Shown here piece by piece: positions 17,335 through 26,891 of a stretch of 64,000 nucleotides of DNA. This stretch comes from Alphaproteobacteria bacterium (GTDB taxonomy: Bacteria > Pseudomonadota > Alphaproteobacteria > CAAGCB01 > CAG-977), in contig JAFZYY010000001.1 of assembly GCA_017616015.1 (NCBI GenBank), positions 62,001 to 126,000 of the forward strand. Reading direction: 5' to 3'. A program made the position numbers and the translations under genes. The notes below the pieces were generated by a model, which was not told where the DNA came from, did no database searches, and saw only the letters and a program-made list of their open reading frames with translations. Position 1 is the first letter of the stretch. Every line of letters starts with the position of its first letter.

Positions 17335-18010
17335 TCGTTTCCATCAAACGGCTCTTAAACTGCCGGTCAGATCGCTGACGGGCAGAGCGGATTTCTTTAC
17401 GGCAAAAGAAAACGCGCAGGCCGTGGCGATGATTGATTCTTTCCCGAACGGTTTTCACGGAGCCGTTATTTTCGGGGAAAAAGGGTGCGGCAAAACGCAT
17501 CTGGCGCGTTTGTTCGCCGATACGGTCTTTCAAAAGACGGGAAAAAAGCCGGACTTTGTTTCTTTTGACGCCTGGAGCGCGCAAACGGATAAAGAAACGC
17601 CGTATATTATTTTGGAAGACGTTCGTCCTCCGATTGATGAAACAGCGATGTTTCATTTGCTTAATCAGGTTAAAAGTACGAACGGTTTTGTTCTGATGAC
17701 GTCGGAAACGGTTCCGTCCGGGTGGAATTTGAAACTGCCGGATTTGATGACTCGCCTGAAGGCGTTGCCGTGCATTCAAATTCAATCTCCCGGGGAAGAG
17801 CTGATGCGGGCGGTTCTGATCAAGCAATTCGCCGATCGTCAATTAACCGTCGCTCCCGAAGTGATTACTTATATTCTGAAAAATATGGAACGTTCTTTTG
17901 CGGCTTTGTCTTATGTTGTGCAGCGCGCGGACGAACTTTCTTTGGAAAAAAAGCGGGCGGTCACGGTTCCTTTAATCCGACAGGTTCTGGACAAACCGGA
18001 CGCTGTATAA
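17327..18010 (+). CDS. hdaA: DnaA-related ATPase HdaA, regulator of replication initiation
   Basis: 227 residues, homologous to the AAA+ core of DnaA without its DNA-binding domain. I chose the ATG at 17327 over a GTG two codons earlier, since AAGG lies about 9 bases upstream. Walker A is FGEKGCGKTH (about residues 47-56), the Walker B region is YIILEDV (conserved D usually follows), and arginine-finger/sensor features are in the DLMTRLKALP segment. In alphaproteobacteria HdaA works with the DNA clamp to convert DnaA-ATP to DnaA-ADP and prevent re-initiation. Translationally overlapped with the upstream permease. Confidence 0.85.
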   Translation: MPDRFHQTALKLPVRSLTGRADFFTAKENAQAVAMIDSFPNGFHGAVIFGEKGCGKTHLARLFADTVFQKTGKKPDFVSFDAWSAQTDKETPYIILEDVRPPIDETAMFHLLNQVKSTNGFVLMTSETVPSGWNLKLPDLMTRLKALPCIQIQSPGEELMRAVLIKQFADRQLTVAPEVITYILKNMERSFAALSYVVQRADELSLEKKRAVTVPLIRQVLDKPDAV

Positions 18011-18096
18011 AAAAGATTGCTAAATTCAATCGGATTGCCTAAAGTTCCAACAGGAATTTTTCCTGAAATCAATTTTGTTGCTATAAGAGAAGAAAA

Positions 18097-19410
18097 ATGC
18101 GTTTATCTCGTTATTTTATGCCGACCCTGAAAGAAAATCCGGTCGAGGCTCAAATCGTTTCCCACAGACTGATGCTGCGCGCGGGCATGATCCGTCAAAG
18201 CAGCGCGGGGATTTACATCTGGTTGCCGCTCGGTTTGCGGGTGTTGCAGAAAATCGAAAACATCATTCGCGAAGAACAGGACAGAGCGGGAGCACAGGAA
18301 TTGCTGATGCCGACGTTACAGCCGGCCGAGCTGTGGAAAGACAGCGGCCGTTACGACGCTTACGGTCCGGAAATGCTCAGAATTACCGACCGTCACGAAC
18401 GCGTTCTGGTTTACGGACCGACGGCGGAGGAAGTCATTAACGACATCGTGCGCAACGAGCTGAAAAGCTATAAGGAAGCGCCGAAAATTCTCTATAATAT
18501 TCAATGGAAATTCCGCGACGAAGTCCGCCCTCGTTTCGGCGTAATGCGCGGCCGCGAATTTTTGATGAAGGACGCGTATTCGTTCGATCTGACGTATGAA
18601 GGCGCGAAACATTCCTATAACAAAATGTTCGTCGCTTATCTGCGTACGTTTGCGCGTTGCGGCGTTCACGCGATTCCGATGAAGGCGTCGACGGGGCCGA
18701 TCGGCGGCGATTTGAGCCACGAATTCATCGTTCTGGCGGACACGGGCGAAGAGCAGGTTTACTGCGACAAACGCTATCTGACGATGGAAATTCCTGACGA
18801 AAACATCGATTACGATTCGGATCTGGAACCGCTTTATCAGAAATGGACAAGCCTGTATGCGGCAACCGAGGAAAAATATGATGAAGCTGAAGCGAAGGCT
18901 GTCGGCGACAATCTGCTGAGCGCGCGCGGAATTGAAGTCGGGCAGGTGTTTTATTACGGCAAAAAGTATTCTTCTTCAATGAATGTCGCTGTTGCCGGCG
19001 AAGACGGAAAGCCCGTTTTGTTCGAAGGCGGTTGCTACGGAATCGGCGTATCGCGCGTGATGGGCGCGATTATCGAGGCGTCCCATGACGATAACGGCAT
19101 TATCTGGCCGGAATCGGTCGCGCCGTTCAAAGTCGGACTGATCAATCTGACGGCGGGCAAAGAGGAAACGGATAAGGCTTGCGAAGACCTGTACGCCAAA
19201 TTGCAAAAAGCCGGCGTCGAAGTGCTTTACGACGACCGTGACGAACGGGCGGGCGTGAAGTTTTCGACGATGGATTTGATCGGTCTGCCGTATCAGCTGA
19301 TCGTCGGATCCCGCGGGCTGAAGAACGGCGTCGTTGAGATTAAGAACAGAAAAACCGGAGAACGCAAAGAATTGTCACCGGACGAAGCGATTAATTTGTT
19401 GGCGAAATAA
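18097..19410 (+). CDS. proS: Prolyl-tRNA synthetase (short form)
   Basis: Attaches proline to tRNA-Pro in the cytosol. 437 residues, the compact type without the roughly 180-residue editing insertion of E. coli ProRS, as is usual in alphaproteobacteria. Class II motif 1 is in [16 protein letters not shown], motif 2 in [21 protein letters not shown], and motif 3 in [14 protein letters not shown]. The C-terminal anticodon-binding domain runs from about residue 345 (FKVGLINL) to the end. It lacks the zinc-binding C-terminal extension of the archaeal type. Followed after 18 bases by lolC/E. Confidence 0.97.
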   Translation: MRLSRYFMPTLKENPVEAQIVSHRLMLRAGMIRQSSAGIYIWLPLGLRVLQKIENIIREEQDRAGAQELLMPTLQPAELWKDSGRYDAYGPEMLRITDRHERVLVYGPTAEEVINDIVRNELKSYKEAPKILYNIQWKFRDEVRPRFGVMRGREFLMKDAYSFDLTYEGAKHSYNKMFVAYLRTFARCGVHAIPMKASTGPIGGDLSHEFIVLADTGEEQVYCDKRYLTMEIPDENIDYDSDLEPLYQKWTSLYAATEEKYDEAEAKAVGDNLLSARGIEVGQVFYYGKKYSSSMNVAVAGEDGKPVLFEGGCYGIGVSRVMGAIIEASHDDNGIIWPESVAPFKVGLINLTAGKEETDKACEDLYAKLQKAGVEVLYDDRDERAGVKFSTMDLIGLPYQLIVGSRGLKNGVVEIKNRKTGERKELSPDEAINLLAK

Positions 19411-19428
19411 AAACGGACAGAAAAACAG

Positions 19429-20679
19429 ATGATTTTTTCCGCTTTTGAACGCATGGTGGCGTTTCGATATTTAAGGGCAAGACGCAAAGAGGGCTTTGTG
19501 TCCGTCATTGCCGCTTTTTCCTTTTTGGGAATAGTGCTGGGTGTGGCGACGCTGATCATCGTGATGGCGGTGATGAACGGTTTCAGGCAGGAGCTTCTTT
19601 CCCGCGTTTTGGGCTTGAACGGTCATATCGGGATTTATTCGATCCAAGGCGCCGTGCTGAGCGACTATGATGAACTTGCTGAAAAAGCTCGGAAACTTGA
19701 CGGCGTTAAAATGGTGATGCCTTTGATTGAAGGGCAGGTCATGGTCAGCTCTGTCAGAAGCGCTCAAGGCGCGATTGTTCGAGGTATCCGTCCCGAAGAT
19801 TTTATGAAAAGAAAAATTCTGTCCGAGAATTTAATCGACGGCTCTCCGCAGGCTTTTTTCGAACCGGACACCGTTTTTATCGGCGATAGGTTGGCACATA
19901 AACTGGGAATTTACGTCGGCGAGGAAATCACGCTGATTTCGCCCAAGGGAACTGTGACCGCGTTCGGTTCGGTGCCGCGCATGCGCTCTTATACCGTCGG
20001 CGGAACGTTTGAAGTCGGTATGTACGAATACGATTCCGCTTTTATCTTTATGCCGATGGCGGACGCGCAAAAGTTCTTCAATATGGACGAAACCGTTACT
20101 AATCTGGAAGTTTTTCTGGAACGTCACGATCTGGTGCCGTCCGTTCAGAAACAGATATCCTCCCAGCTCGGAGCGGGACTGCGCGTTTACGACTGGCAGA
20201 GATCAAACGCGGCGTTCTTTAACGCGATTCAGGTTGAACGCAACGTGATGTTTTTGATTTTGACTCTGATTATTCTGGTCGCGTCCTTCAATATGATTTC
20301 CGGACTGATCATGCTGGTTAAAGACAAAGGTCGCGATATTGCCGTTTTGCGCACGATGGGGGCGACGCGGGGCATGGTGATGCGCATTTTCTTTATGAGC
20401 GGCGCGTCAATCGGCTTTTTCGGCACGCTGTTCGGCGTGATTTTCGGGCTTTTGTTCTGTGACAACATAGAAAATATCCGCCGGTTTCTGGAAAGCCTGA
20501 CCGGCACGGATCTGTTTTCGGCGGAAATTTATTTCCTTTCCCGCCTGCCGGCCGAAGTCGATCCCGTCGAAGTCGTCGCCGTCGTGATTATGGCTTTGTT
20601 CCTGTCGTTCGCCGCGACGATTTATCCGTCCTGGCGCGCGGCGAGATTGGATCCCGTGGAGGCTCTGCGCTATGAATGA
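19429..20679 (+). CDS. lolC: Lipoprotein-releasing system permease (LolC/E family)
   Basis: 416 residues. The N-terminal amphipathic stretch ERMVAFRYLRARR and first helix (LGIVLGVATLIIVMAVMNGFRQEL) are diagnostic of LolC/LolE. A large periplasmic MacB-like domain (about residues 45-260) and three C-terminal membrane helices follow. With LolD it extracts lipoproteins from the inner membrane and hands them to LolA. Only one LolC/E-type gene is present here, which fits the alphaproteobacterial arrangement in which one hybrid subunit (LolF) forms the homodimer; the symbol is therefore approximate. It overlaps lolD by eight bases. Confidence 0.92.
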   Translation: MIFSAFERMVAFRYLRARRKEGFVSVIAAFSFLGIVLGVATLIIVMAVMNGFRQELLSRVLGLNGHIGIYSIQGAVLSDYDELAEKARKLDGVKMVMPLIEGQVMVSSVRSAQGAIVRGIRPEDFMKRKILSENLIDGSPQAFFEPDTVFIGDRLAHKLGIYVGEEITLISPKGTVTAFGSVPRMRSYTVGGTFEVGMYEYDSAFIFMPMADAQKFFNMDETVTNLEVFLERHDLVPSVQKQISSQLGAGLRVYDWQRSNAAFFNAIQVERNVMFLILTLIILVASFNMISGLIMLVKDKGRDIAVLRTMGATRGMVMRIFFMSGASIGFFGTLFGVIFGLLFCDNIENIRRFLESLTGTDLFSAEIYFLSRLPAEVDPVEVVAVVIMALFLSFAATIYPSWRAARLDPVEALRYE

Positions 20680-21439
20680 TCAGACTGAAACATCGGCGAA
20701 ACTGCCCGCCATTCCCGTTTTATCGCTGAAAGGCGTTCGTCGGCACTATGTGCAGGGCAAAAGCATTATCGACGTTCTGCGCGGCATAGATTTGCAGGTC
20801 GCTTCAGGGGAAACGGTCGCTTTGGTCGGACCTTCCGGCGCGGGCAAATCGACACTGTTGCATGTGACCGGATTGTTGGAGGCTCCCGACGAAGGCGAAG
20901 TGTTCTTAAACGGTATTCCGAGCTCTGATATGGACGACGACACGCGCACGAAAATGCGGCGGGAGTATCTGGGGTTTGTCTATCAAAACCATAACCTTCA
21001 GCCCGAGTTTTCAGCGTTGGAAAACGTGATGATTCCTCAGATGATCGCCGGCAAAAAGAAAAAAGAAGCAATCGAATACGCGGAACATCTGTTGGAAAAG
21101 ATGGGGTTGAAAGACAGAATAAAACACCGTCCGGCGCAGCTGTCGGGCGGCGAAGCGCAGCGCGTGGCGATCGCCCGGGCTTTGGCCAACAAGCCGCACA
21201 TGCTGTTGGCGGACGAACCGACCGGCAACCTTGATCCGATGACGTCGGAAAACGTATTCAACGTTTTGGTTGATGTGGTCAGGGAAACGGGCTTGTCCGC
21301 TTTGATTGCAACGCATAACCCGGAACTGGCCGACCGTATGGATCGCATGATCGCTTTGAAAGACGGCAAACTGGAAGAACTTGACACGCTCGGCATGAGC
21401 GGACGCATCGCTTTTAAACAACGCTTCGTTCAGGTGTAG
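20672..21439 (+). CDS. lolD: Lipoprotein-releasing ABC transporter ATPase
   Basis: ATPase of the Lol complex, at the cytosolic face of the inner membrane. 255 residues, with Walker A GPSGAGKST, Q-loop FVYQNHNLQPEFSALENV, signature LSGGEAQRVAIARAL, Walker B MLLADEPTGNLD and the switch histidine in IATHN. The FVYQ-x-H-x-L-Q-P-E-F segment is typical of LolD and MacB-type ATPases. It overlaps the permease gene and is followed within four bases by dnaE. Confidence 0.95.
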   Translation: MNDQTETSAKLPAIPVLSLKGVRRHYVQGKSIIDVLRGIDLQVASGETVALVGPSGAGKSTLLHVTGLLEAPDEGEVFLNGIPSSDMDDDTRTKMRREYLGFVYQNHNLQPEFSALENVMIPQMIAGKKKKEAIEYAEHLLEKMGLKDRIKHRPAQLSGGEAQRVAIARALANKPHMLLADEPTGNLDPMTSENVFNVLVDVVRETGLSALIATHNPELADRMDRMIALKDGKLEELDTLGMSGRIAFKQRFVQV

Positions 21440-21442
21440 CGC

Positions 21443-24400
21443 ATGACGCAGGACGCCGCCTCTTCCTCCGTTTTGCCTTTGTCTCCGTTCATTCATTTAC
21501 GGGTGCATACGGCGTATTCTTTGCTGGAAGGAGCCGTTAAAGTCAAAAAACTGACGGGATTGTGCGAACAATACCGTATGCCGGCTGTGGCAATGACGGA
21601 TTCCAACAATCTGTTCGGCGCGTTTGAAATGTCGACTGAATGTAAGGAGCACGGCATTCAGCCGATTATCGGGATTCAGGCATGCATAGATATAGGTCTG
21701 GAAGAAAAACGCTTTAACGCCAAAGATCCTGACGCAAACTTGTCCGACATCGTTTTATTGGTTCAGAACGAAGCGGGATACGGCAATCTGCGCATGCAGT
21801 CGGAGCAGGCGTACATGTTCACGCCGTCTGATGAAAAGCCTCATGTCCCTTATCATAAATTGAAAGAGTATTCGGACGGTCTGATTTGTCTGACGGGCGG
21901 GGTGAACGGACCTGTCGGCAAGCTTCTTCTGGCGGGAAAAACGGAAAAGGCGGAAGAGGCTTTAAAGCTTCTGATGCAGGCTTTCCCGAAGCGGCTCTAT
22001 ATGGAAATCCAGCGTCACGGCACGGAGGACGAGGAAAAGACCGAGCAGGCTTTCCTTGATCTGGCGTATAAGTACGATGTGCCGTTGGTCGCGACAAACG
22101 AAGTGTATTTTGTTGACAGGGATATGTTTGAAGCGCACGACGCTTTGCTGTGTATCAAGGAAAAAACGCACGTTATCGTCAACGACCGTCGCCGTTTGAA
22201 TCCCGAGTACTATTTCAAATCGCCCGAAGAAATGGTCGCGCTGTTCGAAGACTTGCCGGAAGCGATCGAAAACACCGTCAATATCGCCAAGCGATGCGGC
22301 TTTATGGTGCAGTTTCACGAACCCGCTTTGCCGATTTATCCCGATTGCGATCCGATTGGCGATGACGAACAAAAAGCCCGACAGGAAATGTATGAAAAAA
22401 TCCGCGGCTATCTGACCGATGATCCCAAAACGGGCAAGACGGTTCAGGAACAGTTGGAGGAAAGGACCGTCGGCGAGCTGCAGGAAGCGGTCACTGTTCA
22501 GGAACGCGCGCGCAAAGGATTGATTGACCGCCTGAATATTCATGTTTTCACCCCCGATATGACGGAAGAGCAAAAAGCCGAAACCGGCAAACCGTATCAG
22601 GATCGATTGGAATACGAATTAAGCGTCATTATCAAAATGAAGTTTTCCGGCTACTTCCTGATCGTGTCGGACTTTATCGGCTGGTCGAAGGCGCACGGCA
22701 TTCCGGTGGGGCCGGGGCGCGGATCCGGCGCGGGCTCCGTCGTCGCGTGGTCGCTGAAAATCACGGATCTGGATCCGCTGAAACTGAATTTGCTGTTTGA
22801 GCGCTTTTTGAATCCTGAACGCGTGAATATGCCGGACTTCGACGTGGACTTCTGCCAGACCCGGCGCGGCGAAACAATCGAGTACGTCCGCGAAAAATAC
22901 GGTCACGACCGCGTGGCGCAGATCATCACGTTCGGTCAGATGCAGGCCAAAGTTGTTATTCGCGATGTCGGGCGCGTGCTGCAAATGGATTTTATTGCGG
23001 ACAAGCTGGCGCGCATGGTTCCGCCGGATCCGAAAATGACGTTGGCAAAAGCGTATGAATCCGAACCTGAATTCGCCGTTATGCGCAAAGCGGATCCGCA
23101 GGTGAACCATCTGCTGTCTTTAGCTGAAAAGCTCGAAGGATTGTATCGTAACGCTTCGACGCATGCGGCGGGGGTCGTCGTCGGGCAAAAACCTTTGAAT
23201 CAAATCGTTCCCGTGTTCCGCGATTTAAGCTCCGGTTCCGAGTTGCCGGTGACGCAATACAATATGAAATTCGTCGAATCAACGGGACTGATCAAGTTCG
23301 ACTTTTTGGGATTAAAGACTCTGACCGTGATTCAAGAAGCCGTCGACATGGTCAACAGCCGCATTGCCAAAGAAGGCAAACCTGAACTGAAAATTTCCGA
23401 AATCAGCCTGACGGACGCGGATACCTACGCGTTGTTGCAACGGGCGGAAACGGACGGCATTTTCCAGCTTGAAAGCGGCGGCATGCGCAAAGTCCTGCGC
23501 GATTTGGCGCCGACGACGTTCGAGGAAATCATCGCTGTGATTTCTTTGTATCGCCCCGGGCCTATGGATAGTATCCCGAGCTACATCAACCGCAAGCACG
23601 GGATTGAAGATCCCGACTACATGCACCCGATTCTGGAGGATATTTTAAAAGAAACTTACGGCGTGATGATCTATCAGGAACAGGTCATGCAGATCGCTCA
23701 GAAGATGGGCGGCTACACGATGGGCGGCGCGGACGGTCTGCGCAAGGTCATGGGGAAGAAAATTAAGGAAAAAATTCCTCTGGAACGCGAAAAGTTTGTG
23801 ACCGGTTCCGTTAAAAACGGGATAGAGAAAAGTCTGGCGGAGGCGATTTTCGATCGTATGGCAAAATTCGCCGAATACGGTTTCAATAAATCGCACGCGG
23901 CGGCTTACGCGCTGGTGACGTATCAGACCGCTTATCTGAAAGCGCATTATCCGGTCGAATTTATGGCCGCGACAATGACATACGATATGCAGAATACGGA
24001 CAAGCTCGCTTTGTATAAAAAAGAGCTGGCTCACTTAAAAATCAAGCTTTTGCCGCCGGATGTAAACGCTTCGTTCGTTCATTTCGCCGTTGAAAACGGA
24101 GCCGTGCGCTACGCTCTGACAGCGGTGAAAGGTGCCGGAGAAGGGGCGGCTCTGGCCGTTGTTGAAGAAAGGCGGAAAAACGGCCGATTTAAATCCGTTT
24201 CTGATTTTATTCACCGTATGGGAACGGCTAATCTGGACAAGAAAAGCATGGAAACGTGGATTAAAGCGGGCGCTTTTGACACGTTGGAAAAAAACAGAGG
24301 GCTGTTGCATGCGAATCTGGATCTTTTGATGAAGCATGCCAAAGCGTCGACGGAAGAAAAAGCCAGCTCTCAAATCAGTTTGTTCGGACAAACGCCGAAC

Positions 24401-25069
24401 GAAGAAAAAATAGCTTTGACGCCGGCTCCCGAATGGACGGCGGACGAAAGATTGAAAATGGAATCTTCCGTAATAGGGTTTTATTTGTCAGCGCACCCGC
24501 TTGATCGCTATGAAAAAAGTCTGGAACGCCTGAATGCGACAACGTATGCGGAAATAGTCAAAAACATTGCTCATGCCGGTTCTTTACGTGTCAAGATGGG
24601 CGTGACGGTTTCTTCCGTCAGGGAACGTTTAAGTAAAAAAGGCAGCAAATACGCTTTTGTTTCCGTTTCCGATGTTTCAGGCAGCTTTGAATTTACCGTT
24701 TTTCCGGATAACTTAAGCAGGTACAGAGAACTGCTGAAGTCGGATCGTCCTTTGTTGATTACCGTTAATGCCGAAAAAGAGGAAGGCAATGACGAACCGC
24801 GCATGATTTTACAGCATGTCGAATATCTGGACGACGTGATTTCCGAAACGGCAGGCGGCATTATGATTGTTTTGAATCGCGAAGAGGCCGTGGCGTCGAT
24901 AAAAAAAATGTTGGACGGACTTCCCGCCGGACGCAGTCAGATCTTTTTGACTCTGCTGATCGATAAATGGGAAGTGGAAATTGTTTGTGAAAAAAGGTAT
25001 GCTTTAACGTCAGAAGTTTTAACAGCGTTGCCTAAGATACAAGGCGTATTGGAAGTGCGGGAATTATAA
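21443..25069 (+). CDS. dnaE: DNA polymerase III subunit alpha
   Basis: Catalytic subunit of the replicative polymerase. 1208 residues, close to the usual length. The PHP domain starts at LRVHTAYSLLEGAVK (about residue 15). The palm has the catalytic acidic pair in NMPDFDVDFC (about residues 463-472), preceded by VGPGRGSGAGS. It has the conserved GIFQLESGGMRK, the HhH domain, and an OB domain in the last 200 residues. A clamp-binding QISLFG motif lies at about residues 976-981. It directly follows lolD and its stop overlaps the following membrane-protein gene by one base. Confidence 0.97.
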   Translation: MTQDAASSSVLPLSPFIHLRVHTAYSLLEGAVKVKKLTGLCEQYRMPAVAMTDSNNLFGAFEMSTECKEHGIQPIIGIQACIDIGLEEKRFNAKDPDANLSDIVLLVQNEAGYGNLRMQSEQAYMFTPSDEKPHVPYHKLKEYSDGLICLTGGVNGPVGKLLLAGKTEKAEEALKLLMQAFPKRLYMEIQRHGTEDEEKTEQAFLDLAYKYDVPLVATNEVYFVDRDMFEAHDALLCIKEKTHVIVNDRRRLNPEYYFKSPEEMVALFEDLPEAIENTVNIAKRCGFMVQFHEPALPIYPDCDPIGDDEQKARQEMYEKIRGYLTDDPKTGKTVQEQLEERTVGELQEAVTVQERARKGLIDRLNIHVFTPDMTEEQKAETGKPYQDRLEYELSVIIKMKFSGYFLIVSDFIGWSKAHGIPVGPGRGSGAGSVVAWSLKITDLDPLKLNLLFERFLNPERVNMPDFDVDFCQTRRGETIEYVREKYGHDRVAQIITFGQMQAKVVIRDVGRVLQMDFIADKLARMVPPDPKMTLAKAYESEPEFAVMRKADPQVNHLLSLAEKLEGLYRNASTHAAGVVVGQKPLNQIVPVFRDLSSGSELPVTQYNMKFVESTGLIKFDFLGLKTLTVIQEAVDMVNSRIAKEGKPELKISEISLTDADTYALLQRAETDGIFQLESGGMRKVLRDLAPTTFEEIIAVISLYRPGPMDSIPSYINRKHGIEDPDYMHPILEDILKETYGVMIYQEQVMQIAQKMGGYTMGGADGLRKVMGKKIKEKIPLEREKFVTGSVKNGIEKSLAEAIFDRMAKFAEYGFNKSHAAAYALVTYQTAYLKAHYPVEFMAATMTYDMQNTDKLALYKKELAHLKIKLLPPDVNASFVHFAVENGAVRYALTAVKGAGEGAALAVVEERRKNGRFKSVSDFIHRMGTANLDKKSMETWIKAGAFDTLEKNRGLLHANLDLLMKHAKASTEEKASSQISLFGQTPNEEKIALTPAPEWTADERLKMESSVIGFYLSAHPLDRYEKSLERLNATTYAEIVKNIAHAGSLRVKMGVTVSSVRERLSKKGSKYAFVSVSDVSGSFEFTVFPDNLSRYRELLKSDRPLLITVNAEKEEGNDEPRMILQHVEYLDDVISETAGGIMIVLNREEAVASIKKMLDGLPAGRSQIFLTLLIDKWEVEIVCEKRYALTSEVLTALPKIQGVLEVREL

Positions 25070-25851
25070 TGATTAACTCTATAACATTACTGTCTTTGCT
25101 GAAACCGACATTCATTTTTTTATTTAACCGTCAGCGGCTGATTTATTTGCTGACAATTCCTTTTTCGGCGTTGATAGCCGTTATGATTCTGGCGAAATTT
25201 TTCCCGCTGTTCTATTTGAGGGAAACGGTTCAGCCCATATATGGAATTAATTTTTATATGCTTTTTTTGATAGCCGGTTCTTTTTCTTTTTTTCTTTTAT
25301 CCGTTATGTTGCGTACGCAACAGCTTGTTTTTTTCGGCGACGGGGATCCGGAAAAGAAATTTTTTATTCCGAAACCGGACGCAAAGCTGTGGCGATATTT
25401 CTTCAAAGGTCTTTCCACAGCGTTTTATTCTTTGTTTTTATCGGCGTTGCTTACGCTTACGTTGCTTTCGATCGCACAGTATCTTCTGCCTCTTTTTGAT
25501 ATGCTCGGGTATCTGTTTATGATAGGGACGGCCGTTTTATTCCCGTATTTTTTCGTGCGCTTTATTTTCAGAGTGTTTGCGACAGCCGCAGATCAGACTT
25601 TGGGGTGGTGGGAAGCCTGGAGAATGACCCGTTCGATTAACATTATGTTCGCCGTGCTGTCTTTGTTCTTTTTGTTTTTGCCAATATCGGTAATGTTTTG
25701 CGTATATCATCTTTTTCAAAAACTTTTCGGTGCCGATTTTACGGCTTTATTTATGGACACGTTCGGCGTGACGTTCGTTTTTTTAATCGCTTCCGTATTA
25801 ATGTCGGCATACAGCGGATATTTGTACTCGCTGATAAAATCGAAGAACTGA
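25069..25851 (+). CDS. Unknown polytopic membrane protein downstream of dnaE
   Basis: 260 residues with about six hydrophobic helices (near residues 24-45, 60-83, 110-135, 145-170, 200-218 and 225-252), a short cytosolic loop GDGDPEKKFFIPKPDAK between the second and third, and a C-terminal basic tail. Rich in Phe and Leu. The start overlaps the dnaE stop by one base, so it is translated in the same operon. I do not recognise the family and see no transporter or enzyme motif. Confidence 0.65.
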   Translation: MINSITLLSLLKPTFIFLFNRQRLIYLLTIPFSALIAVMILAKFFPLFYLRETVQPIYGINFYMLFLIAGSFSFFLLSVMLRTQQLVFFGDGDPEKKFFIPKPDAKLWRYFFKGLSTAFYSLFLSALLTLTLLSIAQYLLPLFDMLGYLFMIGTAVLFPYFFVRFIFRVFATAADQTLGWWEAWRMTRSINIMFAVLSLFFLFLPISVMFCVYHLFQKLFGADFTALFMDTFGVTFVFLIASVLMSAYSGYLYSLIKSKN

Positions 25852-25917
25852 AACCGTTTTATAAATTATCTCTTGCCAAAAAAGAAAAAGCAGGATAGAA
25901 ATGTCCATGATTTCACA

Positions 25918-25998
25918 CGCAGGTGTCGGCGGATTGTTTTGTTTAAAATTATTCGCTCCGGTGTTGAGGGAATGGGTCTCTCAGCTCATTTGCCTGCG
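25918..25998 (+). promoter_or_regulatory. Probable structured leader of the rpsB mRNA
   Basis: In the 176 bases upstream of rpsB, CGCAGG (25918-25923) pairs perfectly with CCTGCG (25993-25998), closing a multi-part fold. Inside it TGAGGGA (25965-25971) pairs with TCTCTCA (25977-25983) around a 5-base loop. The fold ends 29 bases before the ATG. Ribosomal protein S2 is known to repress its own mRNA through a leader in several bacteria, so autoregulation is a reasonable inference. I cannot assign it to a named RNA family. Confidence 0.5.
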
Positions 25999-26027
25999 GA
26001 GGTTTAACCGGAAAAGAGGTAATAAAA

Positions 26028-26807
26028 ATGGCACTTCCTACATTTACTATGCGTCAGCTGATTGAATCTGGCGTTCATTTTGGTCACAACACGCGTCGCT
26101 GGAACCCGAAAATGAAAGAATATATTTTCGGCACGCGCGACAATGTGCACATCATTGACTTGCAGCAAACCGTTCCGATGCTGTACCGCGCGATGCAAGC
26201 CGTTCGTGATACGGCGGCTCAGGGCGGACGCATTCTGTTTGTCGGCACGAAGACGCAGGCTCAGCAGCCGGTGCGCGAAGCGGCCGAACGTTGCGGTCAG
26301 TACTATGTCAACCATCGTTGGCTGGGCGGCACGCTGACGAACTGGAAAACGGTTTCCCAGTCGATCCGTCGCCTGAAAGAAATCGATTCCAAACAGGAAA
26401 AAGGCGAATTTGAAGGTCTGACCAAAAAGGAAAAGCTGAACATCTCCCGTGAACGCGAAAAATTGGATCGTTCTCTGGGCGGAATTAAGGATATGGGCGG
26501 TCGTCCGGACTTGATTTTCGTTATTGACACGCTGAAAGAAGGTCTGGCTTTGCATGAAGCCAAACGTCTGGGAATTCCCGTGATCGCGATTTGCGACACG
26601 AACTCCGATCCCGAAGGCATTGATTTCCCGGTTCCGGGCAATGACGACGCGATTCGCGCGATCAATTTGTACTGCGATTTGGTGTCCGGCTCCGTATTAG
26701 ACGGTATTCAGGCTGAGATGGCTGCTGCCGGCGTCGATTTGGGCGCTCAGGAAACGGCTGTGGAAGAAGTCGAAGCCGCCGCTGACGAAGAAAAAGCCGA
26801 AGCTTAA
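26028..26807 (+). CDS. rpsB: Ribosomal protein S2
   Basis: Small-subunit protein needed for S1 binding and translation initiation. 259 residues. The N-terminus [30 protein letters not shown] is the family hallmark, and [14 protein letters not shown] and [10 protein letters not shown] follow. The acidic alanine-rich tail, about 25 residues, is common in alphaproteobacteria. AAGAGGT precedes the start. A hairpin lies between it and tsf. Confidence 0.98.
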   Translation: MALPTFTMRQLIESGVHFGHNTRRWNPKMKEYIFGTRDNVHIIDLQQTVPMLYRAMQAVRDTAAQGGRILFVGTKTQAQQPVREAAERCGQYYVNHRWLGGTLTNWKTVSQSIRRLKEIDSKQEKGEFEGLTKKEKLNISREREKLDRSLGGIKDMGGRPDLIFVIDTLKEGLALHEAKRLGIPVIAICDTNSDPEGIDFPVPGNDDAIRAINLYCDLVSGSVLDGIQAEMAAAGVDLGAQETAVEEVEAAADEEKAEA

Positions 26808-26823
26808 TTTTTAAAAGCTTTTT

Positions 26824-26854
26824 GAATGGCGGCAGCCTGGTTCTGTCGCCATTC
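26824..26854 (+). other. Strong intergenic hairpin between rpsB and tsf
   Basis: GAATGGCGGCAG (26824-26835) pairs with CTGTCGCCATTC (26843-26854) in a 12-bp stem with one G-U pair and a 7-base loop. No T run follows, so it is not a standard terminator. It may be an mRNA processing or stability element that sets the S2 to EF-Ts ratio. Confidence 0.6.
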
Positions 26855-26891
26855 CTATGTGAATAAGATATTGTTTTGAAAGGAAAAATAA

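Noticed and set aside
19429-20679. MacB-type macrolide exporter instead of LolC/E
   Set aside because: The ERMVAFRYLRARR start and MNGFRQEL motif are specific to Lol permeases, and the next ATPase gene is of LolD type.
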